Source of the DNA: Blasia pusilla
Taxonomy: Eukaryota > Marchantiophyta > Marchantiopsida > Blasiales
Direction: 5' to 3'
Assembly: GCA_050084515.1 (NCBI GenBank)
Contig: CM114274.1
Span: 39,246,001 to 39,310,000, forward strand
DNA: 64,000 nt
Part shown: positions 25,355 to 36,420 of the stretch, piece by piece
Layout: each line of letters opens with the position of its first letter
Position numbering within the stretch: the stretch's first letter is position 1
Made by a program: the position numbers and the translations under genes
The notes under the pieces: model-generated
Told to the model about the DNA's origin: nothing
The model's input: the letters and a program-made list of their open reading frames with translations, nothing else
The model's database searches: none

Positions 25355-27816
25355 GTATATTTGTCCATCGATCGCTCCTCCGACTAGTTGACGAATTATT
25401 ACAATGTTATCACGCATGGAGGCAAAATATGGTGACGTGAAGTGCCCTTCATTTTTTTCAATAAATTTTTTATCCCAACTCTATGAAAATAACACATATA
25501 TTTGATTTCAATGTGCTTCAATTATTCAAAGAATTACCACGGCATAATCACCGTCCCTTTTGAAAGTGCTTTTGTTTCTTTAAAGTACTTTTTCTAATAT
25601 AACAATCCACCCTAAACCCATCCTTCCTTAAATTATAATATTGTGTATTCCATTTGTGCTAATAGACGTACATAGAATTATACATGTGATCTTATTGTTA
25701 TCATAGTTTTATTTCTATTTTTTTATCAAAATATTTTCTCACTTCTACATTTGTAATGACTTTGTAAGTTCCAAGAGCAATAATTGAGTTGCAACTTTCT
25801 TGCACAATTGAGAATTTGAGTCATAGTTAGTGATTCCGAAGTCCTATTTTATTGCATTCATATTTTCTTTGTAATTTTCTCATAGTTGGCTCATAATTGA
25901 TTTGCATTTGACTCACAAAGAACTCGAGTTGGATTTGCAATGTTGCGGCTGTACACAAGCTATCATGAGTACACATATTGCAACATAATATATATCGATA
26001 TCACGCACACACAAACATAACACCAACATAACACAAAACACAAACACATCATATCCATATGTACACCAGCACATAAGGTGTCTTGTCGTGCGCATACACA
26101 TCGCTACACAGCATACATCGCTGTCATCGAACACACACACAAACATGCACGATCCCATGGTAACTCATGGCATCCAAACAACGAGACAAGAAGAAACCAA
26201 AATATCTCAAATAAATCAAGATCCAATCTCTCTCAACACCATAGCTTTTAAATGTGTGCACTCTCACATGTGTCTCTCAATGTCAAACCAAACCCACTCT
26301 CCTAATGAGAGGCTTGGGTTACACACACAAGGCAAGCAAGACCATAGCTTCGCTGCCTATGCTAAGAGGTTCAGCAAAAAGAGAATGAGTTCTCAGGCTC
26401 TCTCCATGGTAACCTATGCTCCCAAGTCATCTCATTGGCTTTTGACCTGATGTAGGAGATCAAGGGTCACTTACCAAAAATATAAAGTTAACCATATACT
26501 CAAAATGGTACTTACCTAAAATAGTAAGTTTCTCAATATGACTCCAAATGAGGCGAAACGAAGAGAAAACCTGCTCTCTCAGGTTTCCTGGGGCCTCAAC
26601 AGGTCATCCTCAAGCTCTTGAGCCTATCCTCCACTACTCGCAAAGGCGCTCTACTAGATCTCATCGATCTATCCTAAAAGACGTGAGAGTCCATACAATG
26701 AAAATAAGATGGGAAATACAACATTCTCTGACTACATTGAATAATAATAAAGAGAAATCTACTCTCAATGTGAGGGAATCTTGGTTTGTAGTATGCCAAC
26801 AATCCATTGCCCCAACCTTGTTTGGAAGGCTCAAATATGGAAATATGAGCCCCTTCAAGTCTTGCCTTGAGTATAAACCTCTTAAGGTCTCCGACTTCCC
26901 AAGCCTCTAAGAAGGTGACATATGCACATAGCTCACACAACCTCCACAACAATGTCCTAACAAACTAAGAAACTCTAAGAATCTCCAAGAAAGTTCCTAA
27001 AGGATGACCCATACACATAGATCACCAAGGGAGATCAATAAGTCACTCTCGAGTTCTAACCTCTGCACACATAACTTGCACATATCCTCCCTATCAATGC
27101 ACACTCCATGCTCTTTCTCAACTACAAAATATTGTGATAGAGCCAATTACCAATTGGACTCATACATTCTACGATTTGTTTCATGCATGCAAATTTTTTT
27201 TCATTGAACACCTTCAACATTTCAATCACACAAGCCAAATGATGCAACAAAGGAGAAATCTCTATACATATGGACAAATTCTGTGCAAAAATTATTGTGT
27301 GGTGTTATCTGTACTAGTGTCACAAATCCCACATATTTCCATGGTATGCATCTAACATGCCATGCAAATGGGGCCATTCTCGCCGAACTCCTCCCCCTCC
27401 TTGTTGTAGGAGCCATAATCCAAATCGTCTCTCCTCTTAGAAGCAAATCGGAGAAGGTATAGGGGTCTTAGCTGATCTATGCCAACACTTATATCCATCA
27501 CCATTCCTCTTCCACATTGGGTCCATGAGAATGCCACATGTGATGCTATATATAATATGCAACGTGGAATTAGTATCTTTATTGAATATAACAAAATGGA
27601 AGAGATTTCATGAGTATTAGAGTTTTAGGAATTAACCATTGATGCTAAGATATCCCGTGCAACGAAGACCTCCTCTTGGGTCTTTTGGTCCTATTGCACA
27701 TCATTGATGACCTCATAAATTGGGAAGTCTCCACACCTCATGAATTGCATAAGATACACATACGATCAATTAAATATTTTGAAATACCAACTAACCAACC
27801 ATGCATTCCTAGCATA
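25355..27816. other. Unassigned repeat-like DNA
   Basis: Contains GCAA-word-rich DNA at 25740-25950 and a CA-rich tract (about 25990-26130). The long stretches at 26160-27600 have open frames up to 120 codons but no motif I recognise. No gene is supported. Confidence 0.4.
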
Positions 27817-27862
27817 TCATGTGCTTACTCCTCTTGAACGTCAATCTCAAATTTGTCGTACG
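27817..27862 (-). repeat. Gypsy-1 3' LTR, distal piece
   Basis: TGTGCTTACTCCTCTTGAAC and the following CAATCTCAAAT match the start of the right LTR at about 47613 (TGTGCACCTACTCCTCTTGAAC). The homology breaks at 27862 and resumes at 37603, across the gypsy-2 insertion. Confidence 0.8.
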
Positions 27863-27957
27863 AATCCACATCGTCATACAACATACATCGCTGACGTATC
27901 ATACTCACATACATACATAACATAGACGAGAGCATCCACAAACACAAGTGTACCACA
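27863..27957 (-). repeat. Extra partial LTR segment (R1) of gypsy-2
   Basis: These 95 bases nearly duplicate 28330-28424, the right-hand part of the left LTR. They abut that LTR's start with only the two bases AC between (CCACA-AC-TGAAATC). Confidence 0.85.
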
Positions 27958-27959
27958 AC

Positions 27960-28424
27960 TGAAATCTGTGAAAGACCTATTGTCATAAAACACATATAGA
28001 ATCACATACAATCGAGCCAAACCCACTCCACGATGGGAGAATCGAGGTCGAAGTTTGCGGGAACCACAAGCTCTACTCACTACCAAGGCTAACTCCCAAC
28101 GCAATAGGCTCAACTCGAAGAACTAACTGTTCTTTGAGTGCACTCCACACTATATCCTCCAACCTAAGAGCGGGCCCTACTGGAAAAGTCACCCTCAACT
28201 GAGTAACCCCCAACCCTATGTATGAAACCGCATCTCTACCTAGACACTACCGCCCTACATAAGGTATGGCCTCTACTAGCACCCTATACTCTATGACATA
28301 ATCCGTATGGTCATGACAACTTTTGTGCGAATCCACATCGTCATACAACATACATCGCTGACATACCATACTCACATACATACATAACATAGACGAGAGC
28401 ATCCACAAATACAAGTGTACCACA
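27960..28424 (-). repeat. Gypsy-2 3' LTR, full length, 465 bp
   Basis: It starts TGAAATC and ends GTACCACA on the + strand, giving TG and CA ends. A purine-rich tract on the - strand (complement of CGCCCCCCTAACC, 28428-28440) adjoins it, as expected for a polypurine tract next to a 3' LTR. Confidence 0.8.
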
Positions 28425-28440
28425 ACTCGCCCCCCTAACC

Positions 28441-28599
28441 GATGGTTAGGTCCCTCTAACTCCCAGGTAGCCCCATACATCTACTACATGCTATACACCT
28501 TCGTAGGTGCACGAATCAGAAGGCCGGGTGCTAGGTTGCCCCATCGTTAGTCGCACATCTGTAATCCATATCATGCAAAGATCAAGTCATCTACCTCTC
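28441..28599 (-). other. Gypsy-2 3' untranslated region
   Basis: Non-coding DNA between the end of the PHD finger frame and the polypurine tract. Confidence 0.5.
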
Positions 28600-28893
28600 C
28601 TAAATACATTGAGGACAAACCCACCTTCCAATAGGAACTACATCCATACATGAAGTCAAACACATCATGTGCCAACCCCTAGAACACCGATCACACACCA
28701 ACATACGGGCTGCGTTACCAGCAGACCCACACAACATGCACCTCAAGCTGGTACGTATCATGGCTAAGCTTGGGTCAACAGTACCATCCACATTTGGAAG
28801 ATGACATGGCGCACAATTACGCACATAGTCCTTCCAAACAACTCCATCACAACCCTCCAACATGAGAACTCCAGAAGCTAACACCTCGCGCAC
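28600..28893 (-). CDS. PHD finger at the C-terminus of the gypsy-2 polyprotein
   Basis: An uninterrupted frame begins VREVLASGVLMLEG and NCAPCHLPNVDG, the end of the integrase C-terminal module. It then carries a complete C4HC3 set: CMLC, eleven residues, CDRC, SRGWH, MMC, and finally GRWVCPQC before the stop. The Trp two residues before the last CxxC pair is typical of PHD fingers. PHD fingers read histone H3 tails, often by methylation state. Here it takes the place that a chromodomain holds in other Ty3/gypsy elements, so I infer a role in integration-site targeting. It is part of the pol polyprotein, not a separate gene, and is among the few intact parts of this copy. Confidence 0.85.
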   Translation of the reverse strand: MREVLASGVLMLEGCDGVVWKDYVRNCAPCHLPNVDGTVDPSLAMIRTSLRCMLCGSAGNAARMLVCDRCSRGWHMMCLTSCMDVVPIGRWVCPQCI

Positions 28894-29968
28894 TCGTAAA
28901 TAATACGGCCTGCCGTCATATCCAATGTTGTCGGTGCAATCTGCTGCAAATAGACATAGTTCCCCATATGGAACCTACAAATCGATGGTCGATAACCTCC
29001 ACCCCAAATGGTTTCTTACCGCAACGTATCCCTGTGTTGAGCAATAGCAAGATTCTCAAAGGCTGTTGGCATAACTCTCCGGAAGAGCTCTGCCCGTTGA
29101 GAACACACTCTGATCCACATCTCTGGGTCATCAAGGTTCACCACCTCAGTAGACTCCCGACGAATTGATGCTGGAAAGTCTGGATCTCGGCCGTGTAAGA
29201 GAAAATAAGGTGAGAAGGAAGCCAAGGATGCTTGGCGACTGAACCTATACCCCATGGCTAACCATGGCAACTGAATATCCTAGTCTCCAAGATGCCCCTT
29301 TTGTAGGCCATACTTGCGCAATGCCCTCTTCACTGTGTGAACCACACGCTCAGCCAAACCATCCGTCTCTGGATGATCTCGAGACGTGGTCCGATGATCA
29401 ATCAATGCCTCGTCACTCAAGGCCTGAAACTCACCCTAAAACTCTGTACCCTGGTCGGTCAGCACTTTAGCTGGTGCACCAAAATGACTAAGCACTTTAT
29501 CAAGAAACGCATACGCAGTTCCTCGCTTGCCTTGTCAGGTAATGCCACCAACTCAATCCACTTGGAGAAGTGCTCCACCATCACCAACACATATCGATGA
29601 TGTCGTACAGTCAACGGTAACGGTCCCGCAAAGTCCACACTCCAACGGTAACCCAACCTTATAATAGGCAAGGGGTGTAACTATGGTGTAGGGGCATTGA
29701 ATGATGCCCTCACCTGGTCACAAACCATACAAAGTGACCCCAACTGCTGCACTTGAGTATGCATGCCACGCCACCAATACTGACCAAGGAGTAAGCTATA
29801 CGTATGCTTTACCCCAAAATGTCCCAACTCCTCATGGGCATGTCGCACAATGCGCTCTCTCTGAGCCAAATACTCGTACTCTACCATCCTCCCACACACG
29901 GAGAATATGTGTTCCCTCCAATCGATACCTCTTAGCACGTTGAAGAACACAGTCTCGCTCCTTGGCAC
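28894..29968 (-). pseudogene. Gypsy-2 integrase remnant
   Basis: It starts with an HHCC zinc finger (HAHEELGHFG, then CMVC near 29710). The catalytic core has the first Asp in WSVDFAGPLPL, the second in VLTDQGTEF and the Glu in HPETDGLAERVV, the D,D-35-E triad of retroviral-type integrases. A stop follows TDQGTEF, another lies near 29280, and there are further frame changes. The enzyme would join element cDNA to host DNA. The C-terminal part leads directly into the PHD finger. Confidence 0.9.
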
Positions 29969-29969
29969 T

Positions 29970-30959
29970 CACTATACCTGGCACCCTACTGGTCCGTAGG
30001 AACTCTAACACCAACGCATCATCATGAATATCACGCTGATCCGTACCACCATCTCCAACCTTAGGATCTGAAGGCTGGCCATCTACCCTCTGACTAGAGT
30101 AAGATGTCATGTGGTCCTCCATACTAGAGTCCACCCCTAACCAACATAAAAAGGCAGATGCATGCCAACCTGACACCATCTCCTTATCAACCTCGCCATG
30201 CTATCTAGCCCCAGTTGCATCCTCTTGGCTAGTACATCGATTCCTACTCAACCCATCAACATCAAGGTTGGAAACTCCTGGTCTATGTACCACCTGGAAG
30301 TCATACTTCTGTAAGATAAGAGCCCACAGTGCAAGCTTCCCTGTAAGCTTGTTAGACTACATCAACCACTTGAGCGGCTGGTGATCAGTAACAAGGGTAA
30401 ACTGTGTGCCAAACAAGTAACACCTAAAGTGTGCCACAACCCACACTACTGCCAAGCACTCTCCCTCATATGAACTATAGCGTGACTCCGCTACATTATT
30501 CGAACGACTTGCATAGGCCACCACAAACTCCATGTGCTCATCATCATGTTGTGTCAACATCGCTCCAAGTCCCAACCTACTCCAATAAGTGTGTAATTGA
30601 AATGGGCGCCCTTTGATAGGTCTCCTCAAGATAGGCACCGTCACCAACTGGGCCTTGAGCTCCACAACAGCTCTCTCCTGATCATCTTCCCAGTGCCACT
30701 GCTGATCTGATTTCAACAATTGGTTCAAAGGCTTTGCCATAGCACTAAATCCCTTCACATACCTCCGATAGTAGTTCGCCAATCCCATGAATGCCCGAAC
30801 TCTACTCACATCTACCGGACGAGGAATAAGTGCAGTAGCCTCCACCTTTGCTTGCTGAACTCCCAAACCACCTGGATAGATCACATGACCCAAGTACTCA
30901 ACATCCTCATGGAAGAACTTACACTTTCCTAGATGCAAACATAGACCATGAGCTTTCAA
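29970..30959 (-). pseudogene. Gypsy-2 end of reverse transcriptase and RNase H remnant
   Basis: Thumb and connection sequences (LGHVIYPGGLGVQQAK, RAFMGLANYYRRYVKGFS) lead to RNase H. The first catalytic Asp is replaced (TYWSRLGLGAML, where a DWS-like start is usual). The Glu is present in SSYEGECLAVVW and the next Asp in LVTDHQPLKW. After a stop the frame resumes with KLTGKLALWALILQKYD and HRPGVSNLDVDGLSRN, and reads on towards the integrase zinc finger. Confidence 0.88.
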
Positions 30960-31680
30960 CCGCTCAAACACAATCTGCAAATGTATCTGATGCTCCTCCA
31001 CCGTGTTACTAAACACCAAGATATCATCAATTTAACACCGAAAAAAATCCATCCCTGCTAGGATCCTGTCCATCACTCTCTGAAACTCGGCAGGTTCATT
31101 CTTCAACCCAAAGGGTAAGAATTTCCACTGGTATAAACAATCCTTGCCATGAGAGTTGACACCCCAAAATTTTGTCTTGGCCTTGTCACTCTCTCAAATT
31201 GGCAACTGATGGTATCCTGCCCGAAGATCCAAAGTACTAAAAATCTTTGCCTGTCCCACCACATCAAAGATCTCCTCAGGTGTAGGCATGGCATACCTAT
31301 CGGCCTTGGTCTGCCAATTGATAGGACGGTAATCTCCACACATCCGCCTATCCGTGTAGTTGCCATGCACATCCTTTTTAGCAGGCATGATAGTGGCTGA
31401 TGCATACTCTCCATGCGACAACTCCGCTAATCCAGCCTCCAAAAGGTCCAATGTCCTACTCTGAATCAGGTCCCTCTCCATATCACTATATCGGTAGGGA
31501 CGACGAAAGATTGGCATATCACTAGCCAAATCAATCCGTATACCGGGTCCAACCAAAGCACCCAACTCCTTCATGTTAAAGGCAAAACAACTCCTATAAG
31601 CACGTAGGAACTGTGTCAAGCGTTGTTTCTCACCTCACGTAATCTTGGGCCCAAGTAATGGCTCCCAAGTCTCCTCCACT
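30960..31680 (-). pseudogene. Gypsy-2 reverse transcriptase remnant
   Basis: Palm and fingers motifs are clear: ELSHGEYASATIMPAKKD, DRRMCGDYRPINWQTKAD and IFSTLDLRAGYHQLPI, then FLPFGLKNEPAEFQRVMD after a stop. The active-site box YIDD now reads stop-IDD (TAA, complement of 31032-31034), directly before IDDILVFSNTVEEHQ. That lesion alone kills the enzyme. The family copies RNA to cDNA from a tRNA or self primer. Confidence 0.92.
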
Positions 31681-32031
31681 GGCACACTAGAGGGAGAGGG
31701 AGACGCCATTGGCTGCTACGCAACCCCCTCACAAGATGGTACACCCTTAGCTACACCATCATCTGAGCAAATAACTCCTCCACCAGCATGAGCAACCAAC
31801 TCCACATGCCCAGCCATTACATCCCATTTCTTTGCAAGGATCTCGCAAAATACTACCCTCCTCGCCCCCAACCGATGCCTCTACCATCCCGGTAGCCATC
31901 GAGCTCATCACAAGGGATGGAAGACCCACAGACATAGTCCGAAGTCGACGCTGCTCGGCCATACCAAGACTCAAAATCCAGGTCAAACAATTCAGGTCCA
32001 TGACCTGATCCAAGACATGACTTTGTGAAGC
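31681..32031 (-). pseudogene. Gypsy-2 linker between methyltransferase and reverse transcriptase
   Basis: A degraded coding stretch with several frame changes (DFESWYGRAAS, then PVEETWEPLLGPKIT before the reverse transcriptase). I recognise no domain in it. Confidence 0.5.
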
Positions 32032-32960
32032 CTAAGAAATGGAAGCAACCGCTGTCACACCAGTAGCAAATCCCATCGCACGCTCTCTCTCATCAACGTT
32101 AGGCTCCACCAACTGTCGCACATGAGAATCCCATACAAGCCCGGGACCACCTTCCTTGTAGGCATGTGACGAGGGAAAACTCACAAATGTGGGTAGTGCC
32201 ATCCTAGGTTGGCCCACACGGTTCACTACTTCCATGGATGACCGATCAATAACCCTCACCATCTGAGAAAGTCGCCCAGTATCCAAGATACTATCCACTG
32301 TAAGGCAAGGATCCCGCTGCACTGCATCATATGCTCGACGTTGAACCTCCCTAGGTAACAAGTTTGTCCACCACAAGCGTGGACGATGTGCATGCGAGCC
32401 AACTTGCACTGCATCCAACAACACGGCTGGTCCAATCCAAGACCACACCTCATGAACACTCGCCATCATCCGGATCCGAGTGTCACCCAACAATGGAACA
32501 TTCTCCAGAATGTAAGCTGGAGCACGTGCCCGATGAACCTGAAGATGTCGTAACACCCGTAACATCTCCCAAAACAATTAAGACCTAGGGTCATGTAATC
32601 CCTCACCACGACCAGCACGTGTATGACCCTAAAATGGCCATCCAGTAGTCACCAAATCCACAGGACCAACCCTCTCAAGGTCCTCCGCCCCCAACAATGC
32701 AATGTGTGACGGAAAAGCACGCTGGTACCCACGAATAGCTGATGGCGGAAACAACTCAGGATATCTCCGCATCAACTGACCAATATGTCGGGATGAGACT
32801 CTATGGGCCGTCTCATCTCGCTCCACATACACGTATCTCGCAAGATAGGAATACCGACTGCAACAACTGCACCAAACCAAGTACTAATCCCACCAAAGAG
32901 ATCTAACACACAAATGCCCTCCGCAGACATCGCCATACAATGGGTGTAGTATCCAAAGGG
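32032..32960 (-). pseudogene. DNMT3-like cytosine-5 DNA methyltransferase domain inside gypsy-2
   Basis: Motifs appear in C5-methyltransferase order. Motif I, the SAM-binding loop: VLDLFGGIS (32889-32910). Motif II: YVYVERDETA, after a +1 frame change. Motif III/IV: GPVDLVTTGWP, then a Phe codon (32632-32634) and TAG (32629-32631) where Cys-Gln is expected. Next come GRGEGLHDPRS, another stop and LFWEMLRVL. Motif VI: ILENVP (32494-32511). Motif VIII: HRPRLWW (32368-32388). A late motif: ERERAMGF. The GPAVLLDAVQVGSHAHRPRLWW segment resembles DNMT3/DRM enzymes more than MET1 or CMT. Such enzymes methylate cytosine in DNA using S-adenosylmethionine. This copy has lost the catalytic Cys and is interrupted by stops. 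It lies between protease and reverse transcriptase, so it was probably part of the polyprotein. Confidence 0.88.
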
Positions 32961-33680
32961 GATAACCCAACTGGACCAGAAGTAGGAGTCCGCCGTGGGG
33001 CCTCCTCTTCCTCGTGAGGTATAACAGCCTCACACCAAGCCTCTTGCACTAGGCGATCAGCCTCCTGCCGTAGTGCACCGCCTGAACTCCAAAGTGGCTC
33101 ATCCAACGATGAGGATGCCACTGCTGCAAAACTAGGGACCTCCTCTACCTCATGCACAAGAGAATACATAGCAAAAAGATTACCCTCCAAAAAGTCTCCT
33201 GGCCAAGTGACTACTTCACTAAAACCAGCCACAGATGCTAACACCGTTGGGGAAGACCCTCCTAGTCGAGCCCCATAAATAAATCTCATAGCAACCTGGC
33301 TTGTACGTCCATCCTCGGAGTGCCAACCAGGTCTATAAGATGCTGTCTCAGTCCAGTAGTCCATCTGGAAACCCATCGGGTACAATATTGCTCCTCCAAC
33401 TAGTACATCATACGACTTGGTTGATGTGACCACTGCAGGTACTCCCAACCGGGAGCTATCAATCGCATGATCTGGTCACAACTGTACAAACAACTTCTCC
33501 CGTGTCATGAATTGAGACCTATCATTGGCTCCTCCAAGTGATGTTTGAATCTAGAATGGGCAAGGCTCAAGCTCTGACCTCCGAATACCCAAACCAATAC
33601 ATGCCGCCTTTCCCAACATCAACGGTTAGGCACCAGAGTCTAACAAGACTCAATCTGGTTAATATCTGGTTAAGAGTCTA
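32903..33680 (-). pseudogene. Gypsy-2 aspartic protease and downstream linker
   Basis: VLLDSGA (33629-33649) is the retropepsin active site, followed by a stop and PLMLGKAACIGLG. After further stops comes an open frame (33448-32903) with SYDVLVGGAILYPMGFQMDYW and, further on, YRPGWHSEDGR. It ends in an acidic linker (EEEEAPRRTPTSGP). A frame change just after RRAFVC leads into methyltransferase motif I. The protease would have cut the polyprotein. Confidence 0.8.
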
Positions 33681-33947
33681 ACAATCGGAATATCCCACTC
33701 CGGTTGTCCACTATACATACACCAGGTGTAAGCCTCTCACGATCAATGGCTGGCCGGGATGGTAATACATCCATCTTCCCCGCTGCTGCCTGCCAAGTGG
33801 CACCGGTACTCAATGCTACACATGACATAGAGGATCACTCCACCGCAACACCCTCATCCACCTTAGGACGTGTAGTAGTAACATCCCCACGTTCACACAA
33901 CGTGGCTGCTAGCTGAAATACAAGAGCTAAGTCAACTCCTAAAGCCA

Positions 33948-35739
33948 TCAGCTTTGTGGCCGAAAAAATGGGGATCCCAACACTGAAGTTGCCATCCGCA
34001 ATACTGCACTAGATGCTGCATCCGTGTCTACTACACGCGATGTAGATGCCTTAGTCCCCACTGTAGGCTCAATAGGCTGCGTAGGAACCATGGATGGAGT
34101 CCTAAGCACCTCAGACAACAAGAATGATTGGGGAAGCCTAGCCTGCCTCCCAACCTCACCCCTATATGGGTCCAACTCCACAGTAGCACCACGTGGCTCT
34201 GACGCTCGAGTGGCTCCTCTCGTAACTGCAACTGATGCCTCAATATGTGCTGCACTCGCCACATAAGAGAGATCATCCCCTCCATAAGAGGTGGAAGCCC
34301 CTGCTCCCGAACCTGCTCTATGTTGGATACCAGCCATAGTAGCCAACTTCTGCTCCAATTGCTCAATCCTGGCAGCCATAGCTGACTCTGTCATAGTGGT
34401 AGGGGTAGCCACTATAGGCTCTCCAACCACTAGTCCACCTCTACCACCCCTACCACCTCTACCACCTTGGCATCTCGGAGCTAATCCACCACGGCCGCGG
34501 CCTGATCTCAACTCTGGATGAAGATCAAAGCAACGCTCTCGAGAATGACCTGGTCTCCCGCAATGATCACACTGAGTTGGGGCCGACTGAGGCCCATCCT
34601 CCAAAGTCCGTCTCCCATCCTCTCGGGGAGAAAACCTCCTAACATGATCACCTCCACATGTCCAACATGATTGTCCTTGTTGCGGGGCAGCAAATGAAGG
34701 CAATGGTCTCTGTGCAAGTGTCCCTCTAGGACCTGACTGAGGTCGTGTGTACCCCCCACGACTCCCACTACTACTACCACCACCACTACTACAAGACTTT
34801 GAGGTGGACTGCTGAACACAAAAAGTAGTAGTTGTATCCCTACTGAATGCGGATGTCATCACTCTCTCCTCCACCATGTTAAGCTCAATCTTCTCAGATA
34901 GAGCAAACATATGGGTCAATGTGGGTGAATCATCACTCATAAGAGTAGCATCACGTACCCTGCGGCGCAACTCTCTGTCCAAGATCCCATACCAAAATTG
35001 GACTGCCTGAGCCTCAATCACACCCTGGGTTACTGAGATCAAGCGTCGCATACGAGTGTATGCCTCACGAAGACTCTCACCAGTCTTGCGCTCAAATTCC
35101 CGAAGACTCCTCAACTTCTCTGTCTTCACTCCCTGATAGTTTTCTTCAACCTCTTGAAGAACTCTGCAACCGGGCTGAACGATGGTGGGGCACTAGTACC
35201 TCCACTAGTACCCCCATTGGTACCTCCATGGGTACCTCCACTAGAACCCCCACTCCGACTCGTACTCAAACCACTCAACGTCGGGCTAGCTAGCATAGTA
35301 GGAGCACTACTTCCAATACCACCATGGGTGATAGACACATAGTCTGGAGACCAATATTATCTCCACGCCTCAATCTCGGCAACATGGTCCTTCCTAGCCA
35401 AGAAGGGTGTAAACAACGTGGCGTTCCGCAACATCTGCATATCACACCACGTATCAAACTCCTGAATGAAGTCCTCCAACTCAATGGTGCCCACTGCACC
35501 CGAGTATCGTCGTGGGCCCTTCATGGCCCCATATATCCTGTCCATGTCCCAAATCAATGGAGTTGCAACACTTGATAACAACGTAGAAGACTCGGTGTTT
35601 GGAACACCCTCGTCCTCCTCTTCATCAACCGTTGAAAATGGAAAAGGTAGCCGATACCTTAATCCAATCCGTGTAAAACCACCACTGTCTGCACCACAAT
35701 CAACAACGAGACCACCAGACACCTCCGTGATGACCAACG
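33948..35739 (-). pseudogene. Gypsy-2 gag remnant with zinc knuckle
   Basis: The N-terminal part (35739-35360) has RYSGAVGTIELEDFIQEFDT, the usual start of a Ty3/gypsy gag core. A Gly/Thr-rich repeat (GGTHGGTNGGTSGGT, about 35190-35260) follows. The 393-codon frame 35129-33948 has REFERKTGESLREAYTRMRR and the end of the capsid domain. It has two knuckles: a broken one (CWTCGGDHVRRFSP, last Cys lost) and an intact CCHC (CDHCGRPGHSRERC). An RGG-rich stretch and a short coiled coil (ARIEQLEQKLATM) complete it. Gag would package element RNA. A stop and frame changes near 35130-35350 separate the pieces. Confidence 0.88.
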
Positions 35740-36287
35740 CCGATGCCGCACCACCACCAAATCACCACCACTAAGTAACCAAGTGACGTCGATGTCGCTG
35801 TACTATTCTAGCTCTACTAGCTATGGGTGTAGGCAACCTAACCTGTCATCACCACAAGAAGCCTCCCATGGTCTACTGGTCATCACTCCAGCCTCACTAC
35901 CGACAGCACATAGGAGTAAAACTACTATGGAAATCAGCATCAACCCTAACAATGGGCGCGCAAGCAAGAAGCAACGATGGAGGGGATCCAAACACAGGAA
36001 GTCCAACGACAACCCTCCAATCGCAAATGGAAATCAAGGTAATACAATCCACCAAACGTGGCGCCCCCTGAATCCACATAACCCACCACACAATTCTAAC
36101 GCAATAGCTACTCCGCCGCTGGTAGATGACGTGCTAGTCGCACTCGCAGCCCCTGAAAATATCATCTTCATGTAGAGGCTACACCATACTATGCGCTAGA
36201 GGTCCATCAACCGGAAACCCGAGATGCATAAAGTGCCTAACACATCTCCAAATAGCACCAAATAAACTACACTAGTGTGTACACTGC

Positions 36288-36345
36288 ATAGTTAAGAACT
36301 CAGCAGTTAAGCGTCTTCCAGGCAGAATAGCCCAAAGATGGGTGA
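36288..36345 (+). pseudogene. 5S rRNA-derived segment
   Basis: On the + strand, AGAACTC, then AGTTAAGCGT, then GATGGGTGACC occur at about the spacing they have in plant 5S rRNA. These cover the 5S internal promoter boxes (A box and C box). The 3' third and the 5' half of 5S rRNA are not recognisable, so it is not a working rRNA gene. It is antisense to the retroelement. Confidence 0.7.
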
Positions 36346-36396
36346 CCAGTTATGCAACACTCAACTCACAAATCCTGCAAAAAATTGCCTCATGCC

Positions 36397-36420
36397 CAAG
36401 CAAGCAAGCTTGCTTGCTTG
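36397..36420. repeat. 24-bp perfect palindrome
   Basis: CAAGCAAGCAAG followed directly by its reverse complement, in the gypsy-2 leader. It is a simple CAAG repeat meeting its own inverse. Confidence 0.85.

Noticed and set aside
25990-26130. Possible CRISPR-like or regulatory repeat in the CA-rich tract
   Set aside because: Simple CA/CAT-type low complexity with no regular unit. CRISPR is not expected in a plant nucleus.
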